64,000 bases of DNA from Megamerina dolium. Taxonomy: Eukaryota > Arthropoda > Insecta > Diptera > Megamerinidae. The notes under the pieces were generated by a model that searched no databases, was not told the origin of the DNA, and saw only the letters and a program-made list of their open reading frames with translations. Of the stretch, positions 22,112-32,712 are shown piece after piece (the first letter of the stretch is position 1; each line of letters starts with the position of its first letter). The translations under genes were made by a program, and so were the position numbers. The stretch is from the NCBI GenBank assembly GCA_963854835.1, contig OY978530.1:24461937-24525936 (forward strand), written 5' to 3'.

Positions 22112-24232
22112 TTTTTTTTTCTAACAAGCTTTTTTATTGGATCTTTCTAAATTACTTAGAAACTAACAATAAGTAATCAAATCTTACAAACTAACTAAAA
22201 TTATGTGATATTCCCTACGTTCCATCACAATTTGTTGAGTCGCGAGGTATAGCAATTTCACAGCATATTCAGTGTGTCTTTTCTTTTTAATCGACGATGC
22301 CCCGTGCTCAGCAATAATTGCCTAGCAAGGGGATTCGGATGATTGTGTAATTTTTGAATGTAGCTTCTGCAGGACATTGCAACTTCCCCAGATATTGTGG
22401 GCACATTTAAATCTCGATGGATGTTAACGTTCCTCATATACCAAGGCGCGTTTACAATAATTCGCTGCAATTTTTCGATATTTGAGGGAGATGCGGTGCC
22501 CCAAAACTGAATACCATAAGTCCAAATTGGCTTCAGGATTGCTTTATATAATAGCACTTTGTATTCAAGATTCAACTTTGATATTTTGTGTAACAGCCAC
22601 CATAACTGATTCATTTTAAGCTTGATCTGAGTTTTCTTTGCCTCTGTGTGATTTTTCCATGTCAGCCTTCTGTCGAGGTGAATACCCAAGTACTTTGTTG
22701 AGGAACATTCTGGAACTGATTGGCCATTAATATTAAGTGGGGGACATGTATCTGGCCTTAGCGTGAAGGTTACATGTACGCTCTTTGATTCATTGACTTT
22801 TATACGCCATTTTGCTAGCCAGATTTCGAGAGAATCGATATGAGTCTGCAGGAGTTTAGTAGCTTCTATGGGGTTAGAGCGAGTGCACAATATTGCCGTA
22901 TCATCAGCAAAGGTCGATATGAATTTATAGTTATTGTTGGGCATATCTGAAGTATATAAGAGATACACTAAGGGGCAAAAAACGCTTCCTTGAGGAACGC
23001 CAGCGTGAATATCCAAGGATTTGTTGTGCAATCCTTGTGATGTACGAGAAATTGTCTTTTCGTGAGGTAGCTACTAAGCAATGAGGAGACATTTGCAGGC
23101 AGTAATAGTTTGAGTTTGTAAATAAGGCCATCGTGCCATACTTTATCGAAAGCTTGATTGATATCAAGAAAGACAGCTGAGCAATACTTTTTTTCTTCAA
23201 AAGTGTTCCTTATCAGAGTTACAATGCGGTGGACTGATGTTGGGGAATCATTTGGTTGAGATTAATAAATGGAGTTATATTCATGACAAGTAGCTTTTCG
23301 AATACTTTAGAGAGTAGAGGCAGGAGGCTGATAGGTCTGTACGATGCAACTTTTGTAGGGTCTTTTCCTGGTTTTGCTATCATTATAATTTTTGAAGTTT
23401 TCCAGCATTTGGGATAGTGTTTAATGCGAAGGATAGCATTGAAAATGTGCATGGGATGAATTACTGAAGCCGGAGGTAGCTCTTTTATCATTTTACCTGT
23501 AATTTTATCTGGATCAGGTGATTTTTTTTGGATTTAAATCTTTATAAATTGCTTTGAATATGTCGTTCTTTTAATTTTGAGCGTTATTGAGCAAGATTGA
23601 GAAGTTAATTTTGGTAATGAGGACTGTGAAGAGTGGGTGTAAACACACTTTTTAGGTGGTTGCAAAAGCCAAACCCTTCTCAATGTTGCTTCTAACCCAA
23701 TTACCGTCACTCAAACGGATGGGGGAATCAGCGAGAATTGGCCGATTTGAGTTTTTTGCTGATTTCCACAAAGAGTAGTCTGACGCTTCACCAGGTGTTA
23801 ATTTCGCTATGTGTTCTTCTAACTCTTTGTTGTTTTTGTTTTTTAAGGCTTGCTTTAACTTTCGAGTGAAGTGCTGTAGCTGTGTTTTCAGATTCGGTGA
23901 TCTGAATTCTTGCCATTGTCTTCGGAGTCTTCTTTTCTGTCTTACTAGCAATTCAATGTCGGCTGGTGTGTATGGGCTATAGTTTGATTGCTTGCATACC
24001 TTTGTGCAGGTGGCTGAGCTGAGAGCTAATGAGAGTAGCTGGTTGAATTTTTCGAGTGCTGAGTCTACATCGTGTCCATTTCTTAATACAGTACTCAGAG
24101 GAAGATGGGAATTTATATATTTCTTGAATTTTAACCAGTCTATTTTCCTTCTAACGCAATTGCCCTGGGGGCTTGGTGATTTTATAGATATTACCGTGGG
24201 TGAGTGGTCAGATGATAGATCATAATTACACT
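22111..24232 (-). mobile_element. 5'-truncated Jockey-clade LINE inserted in the RTE LINE
   Basis: A minus-strand element. A T run at 22,111-22,120 is its poly(A) tail, and the other end stops inside the endonuclease C-terminus (SSDHSPTVIS at about 24,215). Reverse transcriptase pieces: PGKDPTKVASYRPISLLP (23,370s), GVPQGSV (22,990s), FADDTAILC (about 22,900) and KYLGIHLDRRLTW (about 22,680). The last 257 codons (23,031-22,258) are one open frame; upstream parts are frameshifted. It is flanked by the 11-bp duplication ctggagaacct, so it entered by target-primed reverse transcription after the RTE element was in place. Confidence 0.9.
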
Positions 24233-24349
24233 CTGGAGAACCTGACGGCGCTTGGAATTTCTAACTGGCGCCAGCTAGCGAAGAACAGAGATGGCTGGCT
24301 AAGCATATTATATTCGGCCTAAATCGATATTCGGTTGTTATAGCCACAT

Positions 24350-24372
24350 AAGTAAGTAAGTAAGTAAGTATA
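24350..24372 (+). repeat. (taag)n tail of the RTE LINE
   Basis: About five taag units directly after the RTE coding remnant, serving as the 3' tail in place of poly(A). Confidence 0.75.
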
Positions 24373-24459
24373 CAAAAGAAGTACATACGAGTAATAATAA
24401 TCATAAGAAATGTATGTATATAAATATTTAAGGTTATTAAAGAATGTGGAAAATTGTGG

Positions 24460-24955
24460 TATCCGCACTTAGTGTTATTGATTTGTGTATTCTAGGTCCC
24501 ACTATTCCTGCTTCTACACCTTGAAGCGGTTTAGATCCATCTGTATACCATTACGAATCGTTGTGTATCCATGTTGGGCAAGCGTTCAACTCCTCCCTTA
24601 ATGGGAAAATGATTTTATATCTCTTGGTAAAATTGAGTACTTGATCTGTGTGGTCACTTGTCTGGGTCATATGTGTAACATTTCTGACCTTGTGTAAAAT
24701 CTCTAAGTGTAAAGTCAGATTACCTGGTTTGAATTTTTCTTTTATATGAATTGAGAGTGCTTGCATTGTAGCAGCCTCTTGTATTGCTATATGTAGCGGT
24801 GGTCAATTTAACAATGCTTCCATTCCAGCAGTTGGGGTAGTTTTCAGAGCCCCTGTGATGCTTAGACACGCTAGCCTTTGTAATTTGCACAATTTTGATA
24901 TAGCTGTTTTTAAATGGTTTTTACCCACCATACCAATGCCCCATATAGAATAATT
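24460..24955 (-). pseudogene. LINE reverse transcriptase C-terminus and RNase H start
   Basis: On the minus strand: LCKLQRLACLSITGALKTTPTAGMEALL-type sequence (24,900-24,810, split here by a stop), then HIKEKFKPGNLTLHLEI and WYTDGSKPLQGV, the first acid motif of RNase H, near 24,535. It ends abruptly at about 24,460. It belongs to a Jockey/I/LOA-like LINE distinct from the R1 element that starts next to it. Confidence 0.6.
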
Positions 24956-25069
24956 TTTTTTTTTTTGCTTCGATACACTGGAAGGTGGAAATCTTCATAG
25001 ATACTGAATAGTCCATACTATTCAGCATTGGGGCATAGCCCCAATGTGTGAATCGTATACAAATACTCT

Positions 25070-27705
25070 CTAAAGCATCCATGGCCACTGAGAAACTGGG
25101 TCAGGTGGTAGTGTATCTCTCCACGTTTTTATATTGGGTATTAGTGTATGTGTCCACCGCCCATTAGTCGATGCGTCCCATCTATATTGCCATACTCGCT
25201 CACTATAGCTAGTTATATTTTCTACTTCTATCCGCTCAGCCTGCGGTAGTTTTTTATTATCACGAATTGACCTCTCTTGGGCCGCTATGATATCAATAGG
25301 ACACCGGCACGCGATTTCATTCGCTGCATCATTAGAGGCTGCGCGAAATGCGCTACGGACTCTTAGGGATGATAGTCTATATGCAGCTGTTATCCCTCTC
25401 ATGTAAGAGCTACAACCTGTCGCTGTAGCCCATAGTGGTGCAGCGTACATTATTATCGATGTGTTGACACCTGTGAGTAGATATCTAATCGGTTGATGTG
25501 GTCCACCAATATTCCGCATGAGCCTCGACAATGCCGCACTTGCTTTTGCTGCTTTAACACCCGCATATTTGAGGTGTTCTTTAAAATTTAACCTATGGTC
25601 CAATAGGACTCCCAAGTACTTAATGTATGGCATAGATGATATGATGTGGCTACCAACACGCACATCAATATGCTCTACCTTCTTCCTGCTACTCATTAAT
25701 ACTGCTTCGGTTTTATGATCCGCGAGATTTAGTCCCGCTAACTCAAGCCACTGTTTAACACTTTTAATTGTTTCTTCAGCGTTTCGTTTTACTTCCGGCA
25801 GGGTTTTTGCAACTACCGTGATAGCGATATCGTTACTCCTTTCGGCTTCTGTATTTTAAGTATACCGTCGTACATAATATTCCAGAGAAGTAGTCCCAGT
25901 ACCGAGCCTTGCGGTACTCCACCCGTCACCTTGTACTGCTTTGGTCCTTCTTCTGTGTCATAGTACAAAGTTCTACTTTTAAAATAATTTGTAATTATTA
26001 GAATCAAGTACGCCGGTGCATGGATACCTCGAAGAGCATATAGTGTATACGACCAATTTGCTGAATTAAAAGCATTTTTGATATCTAGGGTTACAATAGC
26101 ACAATATTCTTTACTGCTCCTTCTCCATCTTTTCCCTTCCATTGCTTTTTTTGCAATTTCACACACTTTTTCAATCGCATCGACAGCACTACGCTTTTTC
26201 CTGAATCCATATTGCCATTCAGAAAGGCCTGTTTCACCTTCAGTGTATTTTTCCAGTCTAGAGCATATGATCCGCTCCAGTACCTTACTCGCAGTATCCA
26301 GCATACATAGTGGACGATATGAAGACGGTTCATCCGGTGGTTTATCGCCTTTGGGGATTAGGACAAGTCTTTGGCGTTTCCACCGACGTGGAAATGATCC
26401 TTCTCTAAAGCAGGCCGTGTATAGTTGCGCAAAAACTTCTGGCTTCATTTTCATTGCTGTTTTGAGTACCACGTTAGGTATACCATCAAGTCCTGGGGTT
26501 TTCTCATTTTTTATTTTATGTGCAGCTGTGTCAACTTCGTCTGGGGTTATAGGGGGAATTGTGTCTATATCAACTTGGATTTCAGATTCAACCATTTCCG
26601 AGCTCTGTTGTGGGAATAAGCCATTTACGATATTTGACATAATGGTCGGGCAGATGGGGGAATTAGCATTATTGCTATTAACTTTATTCAGCACAATCCT
26701 GTACGCGCTCCCCCAGGGATTGTTTTGCACTTCATCAATTAAGTTAAGAAAAGCCTGCTTTTTGCTCTTGGATATCGCTTTCCGTAGCAGTTTCCTTGTC
26801 GCCTTGTACTGCGATTGCAAATTCCCATATTATTCTGTACCTCTGCCACTCTGTTGCATTCTGCGGTGTCTATGACATTGTGAGCGTAGTCTAGTTATAT
26901 CTTCGTTCCACTAGTATACTGGGGCCCTCCCGTTACTTTTCCCCTTTCGAGGCATTGCTGCGTCACATACTTTCTCAAGTAATCGCATTACATGCTCTGC
27001 TTGTTTTTCAGCATTGCCTTTGATTGTATACAGATCATTAAGGACGTATTAAAAAACGTCCATATCAAGTATTTTAACTTTCCAGCCTTTTGTTTGTGCC
27101 TTTGTTTGTGGTCTGCGTAATTGAAACCTTGTAGTAGATTTCGTATTGAACACAATAGCCATATGGTCGCTATGTGTATATACATCCTACACTTTCCATT
27201 CCATAACTCTTGCTAACGTACGTCTTGCGAATGTAATATCCACAACTGATCCTCCTCTTCCATTATCGAAGGTGAATGCATTACCATGATTCAGCACCAC
27301 CATGTCTAAACAGGCGAACGCTTCTAACTCCACTCCGGAGCCCAGGCATTACAGTCACCCCCGATTATTATGGGTGATTTTCCTCTCGCTTCATTCACCA
27401 ATCGGTCTACCATATCTTCGAATTCTTGTATTGTTGCACTTGGCGGTGCATAGCAACTGTAGAAATGTACTCCTTTAATTTGTGCGTAGACAAAGCCTAC
27501 ATGTTGGGTGTTCAAAAGGCAGATGGCCGCAGGTCCATATCGCTGCTTTACTGCTCATGTCGCTTAACCACTTTCCATTATTCACTAGATTTTTGTATTG
27601 CTCGCTTATTAGTGCAACGTCAATTTGTTGTTCAGCTATTGTTTTCAGGAAGATACCTTGTGCTACTTCACAGTGGTTTGGATTTATCTGAATGCACCTA
27701 ATCAT
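25070..27705 (-). pseudogene. R1-clade LINE ORF2: endonuclease and reverse transcriptase
   Basis: The endonuclease starts INPNHCEVAQ with ALISEQY, then after a frameshift near 27,490 FYSCYAPPSATIQ and GGDCNAWAPEW. The region 27,320-26,830 is decayed. The reverse transcriptase frame (26,820-25,813) has KTPGLDGIPN, SKVLERIICSRLE, YGFRKKRSAVDAI, VTLDIKNAFNSA and GGVPQGSVLG. Where the catalytic FADD should follow, the sequence jumps to NDIAITVVAKT at about 25,835 with a frame change, so the first active-site residues are deleted. The thumb and tail continue 25,696-25,070 (KYLGVLLDHRLNF). The enzyme is certainly inactive. Confidence 0.87.
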
Positions 27706-27711
27706 TCCGTT

Positions 27712-28999
27712 TTCTTATTTCTGGTAGAGCTGCTTTATAAGCTGGGCATTTATAGCATCCTGTAGGGTGTTCGTTTCCACCTTTACTTCCTGGTTCACAG
27801 ATAACACATTTGGGCTGTGCTTTACACAAGTTTGCTCGATGGCCTTTGTTTCCACAGCGCATGCAAGCGTCTGTGCGGTCTATAGTACTTTTACAGTGCC
27901 TTGATATATGTCCAAAACCAAGGCACTTTAAGCTTTTGCTGTTTCTGCAGGGAGTCTAATCAGCGCTGTTTGCGAACCATTCCACGTCGTTCGCATGAAC
28001 TTTACGGCACTTGCGTCCAAGTGTCCTATTTCTGGGTATTTCTCCACCACTGCAGCGCATATGTCTTCCGCCACAGTAATTTCATCTAAATCCCGACATT
28101 CAATAAGGATGTGTGGTCGCAGAGTTTTGATGCTAGCTAACTTTTGGAGAGCTTGTTCCATCGCTTTCTTATATTTTTCTGTTTTCTCACCTGGCTTGCC
28201 TTTTAACTCCAACAATATTTCACCTTTAGAGGTCTTTTTGATTTAATTAACCTCTTCGCCAAGCTGCTTAAAATCTGGATTGGTCTTCAGTTTTTTTAAT
28301 ATATCAGCGTATGATAAGTCCCCGGTTTTAGTTATGACTATAGCTTCGGGTCGAGCACGGATACGCTTTGGAACTACTTTCCGTTTATTTTCTAAAGGAA
28401 GTCTTTTTTTTGGTGATGGCTTGCTTGTTCCCTTCTTTATAACGGGCTGCCAGTCCTCCTTACTCTGTTGTTTTGGTTTCTGTGTCGTCTCCATGTCAAG
28501 TTCTTTCGCCCTCACTTCTCCTTTTCGCATCTCCTGCTTCTGAATAATGACTTTGTCATGCTGTCTTGTAGGCGATGTCTGTGAACCCTTTGCCTCCATA
28601 ATGGTCGGGCCTTGCCGCTTATGTGAGTATCTTGCAGATGCCTCTTCGTGAAGGGCTGCAATATTAGATACCAAATCTCGCATCGTCTGGTTAATGTGCC
28701 TTTGCGATCCAATCATGCTCTGGAGCTCAGAAATTTTGTGGCCCAGGATATCAAATGTATCATTTTTCCGTATATCAGCAGAAGTTAGGTCTTCCTCACC
28801 TTCCTGCTGTTCGTTCTCCTCATTTATTACTTTTTGTTTCACCACATTATCTCCTCTACCTGTAGCTGCTATCGGTGAGTAAACTTCTACCGGCAACTCT
28901 GGCACAGATGGAGTGTTGCACTCATCTGGGTTATTTACCCGAACAGCCGGCGACTTTTCAGCCTCAAGCCGACTTGTTTGTTCTTTACTCGGCCGTTAA
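27712..28999 (-). pseudogene. R1-clade LINE ORF1 (Gag-like, CCHC knuckles)
   Basis: Open from about 28,999 with no ATG at the truncated 5' end. The N-terminal region is charged and partly coiled (ILGHKISELQSMIGSQ). A TAA at 28,243-28,245 interrupts the frame, which continues as KTSKGEILLELKG and RPHILIECRDLDEIT. A frame change near 27,945 precedes three zinc knuckles: CLGFGHISRHC, CMRCGNKGHRANLC and CVICEPGSKGGNEHPTGC. The protein would coat the LINE RNA. The same ORF1 recurs at 45,136-44,125 in unit 2. Confidence 0.85.
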
Positions 29000-29029
29000 T
29001 AATAGATATTATACGATTTCATCAGATTT

Positions 29030-29323
29030 TGAAATTATTTGTTGAAAAATTATTTACCATCATCAGTTTGAAGATTTTTCGGAATTCGTCCGTTGTCATA
29101 TATTGATTTCATCACCATAGCAACATGATGAGCATTTTTCATTTTGAAATGTGTCTATAACTGTGAGTAAGAAGCGAAAACCTTTGTTGTATATGGAGTA
29201 AGTACCCATTTCAACAAGATCAGCTTACCAAAGATCATCAATAACTTTTGCTATAATTTTTCTACTTCGAAAATATCTTCGAGCTTGTTTATGTAACTCT
29301 GTAACAAGTTCTCTTTTACTCAT
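29030..29323 (-). pseudogene. Maverick/Polinton integrase fragment (unit 1)
   Basis: Begins at the ATG complementary to 29,321-29,323: LVTELHKQARRYFRSRKII, a stop at about 29,226, then ADLVEMGTY, FRFLLTVIDTF and, after a frame change, KSIYDNGRIPKNLQ. This order and the ELH...ADLVEM...LLTVIDTF series are characteristic of the retroviral-type integrase of Polinton elements, distinct from LTR-element integrases. The first two acidic residues are visible; the third is lost with the 3' part. It lies at the edge of the Polinton block, beside the R1 LINE. Confidence 0.75.
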
Positions 29324-29703
29324 TTTTTAATTTTGTTTAATTTTCTTAGTTTTCGATATTATCCTTATTATTTCAAAGAAATGTGCTTGTTGGTATCGGT
29401 ATTGTTCTTCTAATTTTCTTCATCGACTGACTCAGTTAAATTCTCGTCATCGATATTTAACCGTTAATCGATCGTTTCAACAAAAATGTTCCATATACAT
29501 TTTTGTTTACACTTTATTTCTTTGTTAATGAATATTGAATTCTACTGTTTAACTTTTTTGTAACTTCTTCATTACTAATTGACTTTTTGAATTTTATAAC
29601 AAACTTCATTGCAAAGTTTTGTTATAATTTTAAAACTTCATAATTCATTTGCATGAGCTAGGTACCATGCAATCTTCAATCAATCACAAGAAACCATGAC
29701 GAT
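29324..29703. other. AT-rich gap, no gene recognised
   Basis: Separates the Polinton integrase fragment from the zinc-ribbon frame; no domain seen. Confidence 0.35.
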
Positions 29704-29940
29704 ATGGTTGAAGATGAGATGACTAGGCCATCATCAATGAATAGCAGGAAATCGCAAAAGGGAGTTGTCAAACGAGGCCGTTGTAATGACTGCTATCACT
29801 CTGGTGAAAATAAGGATAAGAGGACTACTCTGTTTTGCTGCATTTGTGATAAGACTAATGTAAAGATACGCATGCTGACAATATTTGCACATCATGCGTT
29901 CCAACGAAAAAAGGTGATCAGTGAACTTCAAATTAACTAA
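29704..29940 (+). pseudogene. Zinc-ribbon-like fragment (piggyBac-type C-terminus?)
   Basis: A 78-codon frame with RGRCNDCYHSGENKDKRTT and LFCCICDKTN. The CxxC...CxxC spacing with an intervening KRTT resembles the C-terminal cysteine-rich domain of piggyBac-type transposases, but the last pair is degraded (an HH remains). No catalytic domain is adjacent. The open frame is preserved in both duplication units. Assignment is tentative; it could instead be part of the Polinton cargo. Confidence 0.4.
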
Positions 29941-30149
29941 TAGTAACTTATTTTCATTTTCTATGTACTTATATGCTCGGATTTGTTTATCTAAATTCAT
30001 ATGCTTGAGATCCATTAAATAAAAAAAACACGAGTTAATTCTTTTTTGTTTGTTGTTAGATAAAATAAATAACAAGAAATAATTCGGCTTGAAATGTACA
30101 TATGGAATAAAAATGTTCCAAAGAGTGCTCCTTAAACATTTTTTAAGGA

Positions 30150-30476
30150 GCAATCTATGGTTAAGTGATCATAAACATGCTTTATATGCTCCTGAATATT
30201 TTCATCAACATATTTCTCAATAGTTTTAAAGTGTTCATCGATTTTATCCAAGTCTTCTTCAATATATTTGAAACGGTCGTTCAGCGATGATATCAAAGAT
30301 CTTTTTACATAATAGCTTTTTTTGAAACATCGTTATCATCAATGGGTTCTCCTACATTTCTAATACCTTTATATTTATTGTTTATATTTTTATCAGCACC
30401 GAGCATAAAACTGTTATCAGCTGTAGCTTCTATTCTGTTCTATTTGAGTTATTAGCGTCCAAATTGATCACCAGTC
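30150..30476 (-). pseudogene. Coiled-coil protein fragment in the Polinton block (unit 1)
   Basis: Minus-strand frames give FMLGADKNINNKYKGIRNV, then a stop and frame change, then SLNDRFKYIEEDLDKI and EKYVDENIQEH, an obvious heptad-like helix. A GIRNVGEPIDDNDVSKKA segment recalls repeat motifs of fibre-like proteins, but no family can be named with confidence. It lies between integrase and ATPase on the same strand, so it is probably a Polinton gene. Confidence 0.4.
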
Positions 30477-30495
30477 ATTCTTTTAAATAATATAT

Positions 30496-30496
<1 letters not shown>

Positions 30497-30588
<92 letters not shown>
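30497..30588. repeat. (TA)n microsatellite, unit 1
   Basis: About 90 bp of pure TA. The equivalent array in unit 2 (46,643-46,697) is about 35-40 bp shorter, which accounts for part of the coordinate shift between units. Confidence 0.95.
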
Positions 30589-30590
<2 letters not shown>

Positions 30591-30599
30591 TATTTATAT

Positions 30600-31210
30600 A
30601 CCATATATTATATACTTTGATATTATATGTATTTATACATTCTAGGTCCTTTGAATTGAATCAAAATTTCATTTGTGAGCGTTCGTTGTGTTCAAGATAA
30701 ATTTTTTAATCTCTAATTCAGACTCAACATATCTTGTTATATATTTAAGGAATAATAAGTCAAACGCTAATTCTTATTTGATCATTTTTTAACTCCAAGG
30801 TTGATATAGCAAAATTCCAGCTTCCTTATGAGGGCCGTACAACTTACCCAATTTTTTATCTTTATTTAAAATTGTTAGTTCTGCTATGTAGACTGATCGC
30901 AGTGTACAGTATCATACTGTGGAAGTTGTTGGTTTTCCTTTTATTATTAGTATCGTAGACTCCATTTTTTCAAATTTCTGTACAACTTCATCCTTAATAA
31001 CGTTCTCTATTTTATTTTTCATCCTTCATATAACTTCATTTCTTTAGGTACTCGAAACTACTTGTTTTAATGGCTTTGTTATAAGTGAAAAAGTTTTCTC
31101 CAGATTACCCTGAGCATTTAGTTCTCCTAATTTTAACGAAGTGAATTATCGTTTGAGATAAATATTAATTTCTCTTTACTTGTATAATATTTCTCTTTAC
31201 TTGTTCATTC
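30600..31210. other. AT-rich Polinton flank, only coding traces
   Basis: Minus-strand translation gives disconnected pieces such as LGELNAQGNLEKTFSLITKP (near 31,140-31,080) with no stop-free run long enough to assign. It is probably decayed Polinton coding sequence on the same strand as the ATPase. Confidence 0.35.
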
Positions 31211-31214
31211 ATAT

Positions 31215-31375
31215 TATATGATCAGACTAGACCAGGTCTGGTAGTATCACATCAAATCAGGTCTGGTATCATCAGATCAGATCAGATCAGGTATGGTAGT
31301 ATTAGATCAGATCAGCTTATGTTTGGTAGTATCGAATCAGTTCAGATCAATTTAATCTGATATAATGTACTAAAG
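31215..31375. repeat. Short tandem repeat of gatcag and ggtctggtagtatca
   Basis: Four to five degenerate units mixing (gatca)n with tctggtagtat(c/t)a. The same array occurs in unit 2 at about 47,330-47,487. Confidence 0.75.
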
Positions 31376-31398
31376 TTGATTTTCAAATAGTTAATCCT

Positions 31399-32070
31399 TT
31401 ATAGATGAATAAAATCGTTAATTCCTTTTCGATATCCGCCACCATTAATAAAATCATCTTTGCTTATCACAAGAAATCCATATTTATATTTCCAACATTC
31501 TCTACACATTTCTATAAACTTATAAAAACTCATATATGCATTGTATATATTCTTCATATTAATTCCATATTTTTTAAACATAATAATCATGTTTGCATTA
31601 TGACGTATTAAATGTTTAAATATTCTTCTATATGTTTGACATAAATAAAATCTATCTATGTTTCAATGACGACGTATACAGAAATATTATCTTATATTAT
31701 TTTGTTTCTCACAAACGACATCATCAAATATTATTATTGAATTACTTTTTGCTTGCTTGGGTGGTAACACATTATCATTTTCAGAGAATGTATAAAAGCC
31801 GTCCCTTTGATGGGTTTAATTAATTTTCTCAAATATTGGTATTTTGGTTGGTATAATGACATTGAACATAAATATATGTTTTTGAATCTTAATGCACTTG
31901 CACTTTCTACTGTATTAAACTCAGCATGACGTTGGTCTTTAGACAATTTGATGACCCAACTATTAATGCTCCTGTTGTATTTGGTAGCAATGAACTACAT
32001 CTAATTTGACTTCCAGAATTTCTTGTTACTTTAAAGTCAACAAGTTAGTTTTCACAAGAATATTTTTTTT
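31399..32070 (-). pseudogene. Maverick/Polinton packaging ATPase (A32/FtsK-type), unit 1
   Basis: Reading right to left in several frames: NSGSQIRCSSLLP, then a P-loop GSSNCLKTN (a Leu replaces the usual Gly before Lys-Thr), SLYQPKYQYLRKLI, the Walker B region FDDVVCEKQNNIR, the conserved LCQTY, KHLIRHNANMIIMF, and the C-terminus CWKYKYGFLVISKDD with GGGYRKG. This order matches the Polinton ATPase thought to pump DNA into capsids. Frameshifts between P-loop and SLYQPK, and stops in the Walker B stretch, inactivate it. Confidence 0.8.
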
Positions 32071-32263
32071 GTTGCTTTATAAATCGCATCTTCACAACAA
32101 CCACTATAACTCTTATGACAACACTTGTTTTATAGCATTTTAATATGTAAACTGTAAATATAAATTTATATTTTTCAGTCAATCAATAAACGTCATCATT
32201 TTTATATACATATATGATTACAAAATATATGAATACAAAAATATGATTACAAAATATTCGAAT

Positions 32264-32630
32264 GTGGTTGCCGTAGCTCAGTGGTTAGTGTGTTGGCTTT
32301 CTGATCTGTAGGTCGTGGTTCAATCCCCGGCTGATGTATAATAAATTTAATATCGAAATAATTTTTCTTTCGAACGGTAACCACCTGTCAGCAAGCAATT
32401 GGCAATTCTTCCCACAGTAACAACTTGCCACGAAAAAGCTTCTAAAAGAACCCTGTGACAAAGCTCAGGAAAAGTGATGTCACAAAGGTTCTGCCGTTCG
32501 GAACCGACTAAAATAAGTAGGTCCCTTCTAATACTATCCAAAATTTAACACGCACAACAGTAATGGAAGAGAAGCTGGGCCAATGAGCCCTTCGGGGCTT
32601 TAAGTGCCACATATTTATTTATTTTTTTTT
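32264..32630 (+). mobile_element. tRNA-derived SINE, full length (unit 1, shared copy)
   Basis: A box tagctcagtgg and B box ggttcaatccc (near 32,317), the body as in the other copies, tail tatttatttattttttttt. It is flanked by aatattcgaa (32,253-32,262) and aataatcgaa (32,631-32,640), a likely target duplication with one mismatch. Because the same copy sits at 48,376 in unit 2, it predates the duplication. It separates the Polinton ATPase from the PLA2-like gene. Confidence 0.88.
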
Positions 32631-32712
32631 AATAATCGAAACGAATTAGTTATAAACAATCAGTTAGTTGAAGTGGATGACTAAATAACGTTATAAACTC
32701 TTTACTAATCGA

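Larger units (their letters stand above)
19200..24375 (+). mobile_element. RTE-clade LINE split by a Jockey-clade insertion
   Basis: Endonuclease and reverse transcriptase run 19,510-22,110. The C-terminal coding sequence then resumes at about 24,243 after a 2.1-kb insertion of another LINE. The 3' end is a short tandem repeat (taag)n at about 24,350-24,372, as is usual for RTE elements. The 5' leader has gggggccctccatgtggc near 19,410. Frameshifts and stops make it non-functional. The 5' limit is approximate. Confidence 0.82.
24957..29000 (-). mobile_element. R1-clade LINE, defective
   Basis: Reads right to left. ORF1 with CCHC knuckles (about 28,999-27,720), endonuclease (27,705-27,210) and reverse transcriptase (26,820-25,070), ending in a T run (24,957-24,966) that marks the poly(A) side. 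The 5' end stops at about 29,000 inside ORF1, next to Polinton sequence. The tandem duplication of this window begins inside its ORF2 at 26,624, so part of it is repeated from 43,630. Confidence 0.85.

Noticed and set aside
26078..26875. 265-codon plus-strand open frame
   Set aside because: Antisense of the R1 reverse transcriptase; composition and position are fully explained by the minus-strand motifs.
31215..31375. Regular gatcag repeats considered as a CRISPR-like array
   Set aside because: Units are short and degenerate with no constant repeat and unique spacers, and the genome is eukaryotic; a simple tandem repeat explains them.
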